A DNA stretch of 64,000 bases from Ilumatobacteraceae bacterium (lineage in GTDB: Bacteria > Actinomycetota > Acidimicrobiia > Acidimicrobiales > Ilumatobacteraceae), in contig JAOBWK010000102.1 of the NCBI GenBank assembly GCA_025463305.1, positions 32,250-96,249 on the forward strand, given 5' to 3'. Numbering within the stretch: the stretch's first letter is position 1; each line of letters starts with the position of its first letter. This document shows positions 60,893 to 64,000 of the stretch, piece after piece. A program made the translations under genes and the position numbers. A model generated the notes under the pieces. It worked only from the letters and a program-made list of their open reading frames with translations. It had not been told where the DNA came from and did not search any database.

Positions 60893-63418
60893 ATGCGATA
60901 CGCCCTATTTGATTATCAACGTGATGCTGCGCTCGGCTGTCTTAACAGACTCGATCGGGGTCGAAGGGATTGGCACACCTACAATAGTCTCTCAGGCTTC
61001 GCGCTATCTGCGATAACGGGTGCCGGAAAGACGGTTATTGCAACCGCCGTTGTCGAAGCCATCCTTCACGGGTCTTCAGATCTGGAGGTTGATGCCGACC
61101 CCAGAGCTGCCTTTCTTTGGGTGACGGATGATCCAGCCTTGAACCGTCAGACCCGCAACAAGATGCTGGCAGGCTCAGATGTTCTTCAGCCCGCTCGACT
61201 GCGAATTCTCGACAATGACTTTCTCGACTCGTCGCTCGAGGCCGGTCGTGTCTACTTCCTCAACATCCAGAAGCTCTCCAGATCAAGTGGACTCTCACAC
61301 GGCGGTCGCAACCTCCGCCAGCACTCGCTTTGGGACGTCCTCGCCAATACTGTCGCTGCTGGCACCGTCGACCTTCATCTCGTCGTGGATGAGGCTCATC
61401 GCGGGATGCAGAGAGTCCCGGATCGCAGCACAATCGTTCAAAGACTGATCTCCGGCTCGCCTGGGTCGAATCCTCCGATGCCGGTCGTCTGGGGCATCTC
61501 CGCGACAATCGATCGTTTCGCAACGGCAATGCAGGGCTCAACAAACCGAACGTACTTTCCCCATGTCGAGGTGGATATCGAGCGGGTGCGCGCGTCGGGG
61601 TTGATCAAGGACGAGATCGGCATCATCGAACCCGATGAAAAGGGCGCTTTCGGCAACACGCTTCTGCGGGAGGCCGTCAAGGCGACGATCGACTACGACG
61701 CAGCGTGGCGGCAGTACGCCCTCGCCCAGAACGAGCCCACGGTGGTGCCGGCACTGGTGGTGCAGGTCCCGGATAAAACGACTCCTGCGAAACTGGAGGA
61801 GATCGTAGGAGTAATCGAATCGGAGTGGCCTGGCCTCGGGCCGTCAGCCATTGCGCACGTGTTCGGGGAGCATGATCGATTGCACTTGAGCGGTCGAGTG
61901 ATCGAGTGGATTCCGCCCGAGTCAATCGAGAGCATTTCCGCCGTTCGCGTCGTGCTCGCGAAGACCGCAATCTCAACGGGCTGGGACTGCCCCCGTGCCG
62001 AAGTCCTCTATTCCGAACGCCCAGCCAAGGACGTCACTCACATCGCTCAGATCATCGGTCGGATGGTTCGAGCCCCTCTGGCTCGACGAATCACAACGGA
62101 CGACGTGCTCAACTCCGTCTCGTGCTTTCTCCCGCTCTTCGACCGAGCTGCTCTCGCCACGATCAAATCCGAGCTCGAGGGCACGAGTTCGGAGGGCGCC
62201 GAGTCTCGCGTTGCCGCCACGATCGTTCGAGCGCCCATCCTCCTCAGGCGAAACAGCGGGATCGACGTTGCGGCATTCGCAGCAATCGAGGCGATCCCGT
62301 CGCTCTCCACACCAAATGCGCTGGCGAATCCGGTCCGGCGAGCGAAGGAGCTCGCGCGACTGCTCACGGACACTGCGGACGGGGAGGCTCTGCTGCCGTC
62401 GGCTGGAGCGCATCTAACAAGGCAACTAATGGGGCGCCTCGACGGCATGGCTGCGCAGTACTCGGACGAAGTGAATAAGAACGTCGCCAACATCGAGACG
62501 GCCGGACTTTCCAGAACGATCATCTCAACCTCTGGCGGCCAGCTCAGCGAGTCCGTGGCAGAGGTTCCGACCCATCTACGCGATGTTGAGAGGGAGACGC
62601 GCCGGATTATCAACAGCTTGAAAGAAGGCACTGGCAAGGATTTCTTCGCGCATCGTGCGAACGCGGCGCGCACGGTCGACCTACTGCGGACGCGCACCGA
62701 GACTGCCGCCATCCTTATGCTGGCCGACGTTGGCGCCGAGATCGATCGCGAAGCGACTCGGTGGACTCAGAGTCGCCTCGCAGAATTCAATGCAGCGATC
62801 AAGAACACGTCTGGCGCGAGCCGCGAGGCCTTCCGCAGGATCCAGGAGCAGACGACTTCACCCGAACCTGTCACGATCGAGCTGCGCGACAGCGTCATCG
62901 CCGCGTCGAGAGGCAGCGACGGCGCACCGCTTGAAAGCTTCCCCGGACATCTCTATGCAGATGGCGCTGGCCTATACCCCATGAATCCGAACGGTTGGGA
63001 ACGCACGATCATCAGAGCTGAGATCGCAAGATCGTCCTTCGTGGCGTGGTATCGAAATCCGTCCCAGCCGAGCTCCTCCGCACTACGAATTCCATACCAA
63101 TCAACAACCGGCAGGTGGGCGTCGCTTCAGGTGGACTTCCTCTTCGTGTCGAGACGAAGCGATGGGTCGCTCGGGGTGTCGATCGTCGATCCTCACGGTG
63201 ACCATCTCGCTGATGCTCGGACGAAGCTTGAGGCCTTAGCGCGCTATGCCGACCAACACGGACAGGCCTTCGTTCGAATCGAATCTGTCTCACAAGCGGC
63301 GGATGGGAGTCTCCGCCTACTTGACCTTCAACAGGCTGCTGTTAGATCGGCCGTCCTCAATCAGACGACTACCGTCACCGAACTATACGCATCCGATTTG
63401 GCGGTCGAGTACTGGTAG
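60893..63418 (+). CDS. Type III-like Res helicase-endonuclease
   Basis: An 841-residue superfamily 2 helicase. Motif I is AITGAGKTVIAT (about 42), motif II VVDEAHRGM (DEAH, about 167), motif III WGISAT and motif VI AQIIGRMVRAP. The C-terminal 100 residues have RWASLQVDFLFVSRR, SIVDPHGDHLADARTKLEALARYA, the PD-(D/E)xK-like nuclease of type III Res proteins. With the Mod protein it would translocate on and cleave unmodified DNA. It starts two bases after mod, so one message is likely. It is somewhat shorter than EcoP1I-type Res (about 970). Confidence 0.88.
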   Translation: MRYALFDYQRDAALGCLNRLDRGRRDWHTYNSLSGFALSAITGAGKTVIATAVVEAILHGSSDLEVDADPRAAFLWVTDDPALNRQTRNKMLAGSDVLQPARLRILDNDFLDSSLEAGRVYFLNIQKLSRSSGLSHGGRNLRQHSLWDVLANTVAAGTVDLHLVVDEAHRGMQRVPDRSTIVQRLISGSPGSNPPMPVVWGISATIDRFATAMQGSTNRTYFPHVEVDIERVRASGLIKDEIGIIEPDEKGAFGNTLLREAVKATIDYDAAWRQYALAQNEPTVVPALVVQVPDKTTPAKLEEIVGVIESEWPGLGPSAIAHVFGEHDRLHLSGRVIEWIPPESIESISAVRVVLAKTAISTGWDCPRAEVLYSERPAKDVTHIAQIIGRMVRAPLARRITTDDVLNSVSCFLPLFDRAALATIKSELEGTSSEGAESRVAATIVRAPILLRRNSGIDVAAFAAIEAIPSLSTPNALANPVRRAKELARLLTDTADGEALLPSAGAHLTRQLMGRLDGMAAQYSDEVNKNVANIETAGLSRTIISTSGGQLSESVAEVPTHLRDVERETRRIINSLKEGTGKDFFAHRANAARTVDLLRTRTETAAILMLADVGAEIDREATRWTQSRLAEFNAAIKNTSGASREAFRRIQEQTTSPEPVTIELRDSVIAASRGSDGAPLESFPGHLYADGAGLYPMNPNGWERTIIRAEIARSSFVAWYRNPSQPSSSALRIPYQSTTGRWASLQVDFLFVSRRSDGSLGVSIVDPHGDHLADARTKLEALARYADQHGQAFVRIESVSQAADGSLRLLDLQQAAVRSAVLNQTTTVTELYASDLAVEYW

Positions 63419-63437
63419 GAGTTCGCTGCATCAGTAG

Positions 63438-63710
63438 TTATTGCTCCAGCGGCCGCCAACGAGCTTCGAGGGTGGCGTCGTCCACGACGTCAAATACCGA
63501 ACCATCTTCGGCGAAGAGAACATTGCGACACCCGACCTGTGTTGCGCGCCTGGTGCCACAGGAAGTCGGGATTGCGATGGCCGCGCCGTCCGCGTTCGCA
63601 CCATCGACAAGCGCTAGAAAGTCATTCTGAAGGTGTTTCTCGTACCGCAGCCGGCGGACAGTGGGAGTGCGCGGCGCATATCGGTCGGCCTCGTCAAGGG
63701 TCAGTGGCAT
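63438..63710 (-). CDS. Hypothetical 90-residue protein
   Basis: A small soluble protein (MPLTLDEADRYAPRTPTVRRLRYEKH...) with a Cys pair (SCGTRRATQVGCRN) and the acidic end LFAEDGSVFDVVDDATLEARW. I recognise no family. ATG 63710 is used; the frame runs on upstream without features. It is convergent with the Res gene, 19 bases apart, and its upstream gap (63711-63904) has no other gene I can support. Confidence 0.5.
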   Translation of the reverse strand: MPLTLDEADRYAPRTPTVRRLRYEKHLQNDFLALVDGANADGAAIAIPTSCGTRRATQVGCRNVLFAEDGSVFDVVDDATLEARWRPLEQ

Positions 63711-63904
63711 CGTTTGTCTCCCAGCTCTCGAACACGTACCGCGTGATGCGGTGCCGCACGAACGACGGTACATGGGGCGCACTCCTATCGACGCCGGCCG
63801 CGGCTTTCTACAGACCTGTGTCCTCACTCGTGCCGACGTTGTGTCAAAGAGGTCTATCGAGCTCAACGAGGTGAGCGCCCAGAAGGAGTCGCATCAAGCA
63901 GTAG

Positions 63905-64000
63905 TGAATCGGCCTGGGTTTGACGGAGGCTCGTTGGGTTGGTTTTCTCATGCCGCTTCGGGCTGAGATTGGTGACGATAGTCGTCTTCGATCTCGGTGG
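63905..64000. mobile_element. End of an IS3-family insertion sequence (partial)
   Basis: The segment from 63905 (TGAATCGGCCTGGGTTTGAC..., to about 63940) reads like the terminal inverted repeat of IS3-family elements, which begin TGAAYCGSCCCGGRTTT-like and continue GGAGGCTC. A transposase C-terminus ends 43 bases inside it on the minus strand, the usual distance. The other end is outside the window. Confidence 0.65.
63948..64000 (-). CDS. Transposase OrfB C-terminus (partial)
   Basis: Sixteen residues are visible before the stop at 63948-63950: TEIEDDYRHQSQPEAA. Acidic residues followed by Y-x-x-Q and a short tail are typical of the end of IS3-family OrfB proteins. The identification relies on its place just inside the apparent inverted repeat. 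Confidence 0.55.
   Translation of the reverse strand, partial: TEIEDDYRHQSQPEAA

Larger units (their letters stand above)
49192..64000. mobile_element. tRNA-Lys-integrated genomic island (right end not in window)
   Basis: From the tRNA-Lys 3' end to the window edge the content is int, toxin-antitoxin-like pair, excisionase-like HTH, methyltransferases, helicase-nuclease, ABC ATPase and SIR2 genes, plus an IS3-like end: a typical defence or integrative island. No housekeeping gene is recognisable after 49191. Codon use is looser and AT-richer, most clearly at 59200-60900. Confidence 0.8.

Noticed and set aside
53191..63418. BREX, DISARM or Dnd/Ssp assignment for the defence block
   Set aside because: No PglZ, PglX, DrmB or sulfur-modification gene is present; methyltransferase plus helicase alone is not enough.
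63774..63782. GGGGCGCAC, identical to nine bases of the tRNA-Lys 3' end, as a possible attR
   Set aside because: Only nine bases match, and the T-arm sequence that should precede it is absent; chance is sufficient.
49192..64000. CRISPR array in the defence island
   Set aside because: No regularly spaced direct repeats and no cas genes were seen.

Overview
The window is a high-GC bacterial chromosome segment, most likely from an actinobacterium and probably from the class Acidimicrobiia (Ilumatobacter-like). The class is an inference. It rests on the base composition, on the actinobacterial synteny miaB-miaA-dapF-hflX / lexA with a divergent LysM gene / nrdR with recA nearby, on a B12-dependent ribonucleotide reductase as the only RNR seen, and on GAAC-N4-GTTC-type LexA boxes. 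Nearly all of positions 1-49191 reads as ordinary core genome: dense, often ATGA-overlapping genes with few gaps.

Left part (1-25000): the end of a GDT1-type membrane protein; a MarR regulator with an MFS exporter and a divergent isochorismatase-like gene that share a tandem palindromic operator; tRNA-Ala(GGC); an nadD / LCP-like / rsfS operon; a sigma-70 factor; class II DAHP synthase (shikimate entry); a serine hydrolase; a secreted peptidoglycan-binding protein; a thiolase; a PIG-L deacetylase; a cytochrome P450; thymidine kinase; oligoendopeptidase F; a 1817-residue EAL/PAS/GAF/GGDEF signalling protein; a PhyH oxygenase; and nrdJ behind a probable NrdR box.

Middle part (25663-49191): a molybdopterin oxidoreductase divergent from a RibD_C reductase; nrdR; a LysM cell-division-suppressor-like gene divergent from lexA across a gap that holds five LexA-type boxes; a two-TM protein; dapC; an overlapping miaB-miaA-dapF-hflX operon; a sulfatase; a peptide/nickel-type ABC transporter operon with a strong hairpin between the binding-protein gene and the permeases; recA with its own LexA box and no recX downstream; two membrane-protein genes; a class III aminotransferase; then tRNA-His(GTG) and tRNA-Lys(CTT).

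Right part (49192-64000): an integrated island. It begins at the 3' end of tRNA-Lys with a tyrosine recombinase that carries an unusual N-terminal HNH-like domain. A VapBC-like pair, an excisionase-like HTH protein and a solitary DNA methyltransferase follow. Then come two divergent operons: leftward, a small protein, an ABC/SMC-like coiled-coil ATPase, an unrecognised 329-residue protein and a SIR2-domain protein, all coupled by overlapping start and stop codons; rightward, a type III-like Mod methyltransferase and Res helicase-nuclease. The window ends inside what looks like an IS3-family element. Base composition falls visibly in the mod-res part. No second att copy was seen, so the island probably continues past 64000. 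The divergent Mod-Res / ABC-ATPase-SIR2 cluster is the best candidate for a poorly described, probably anti-phage, system.
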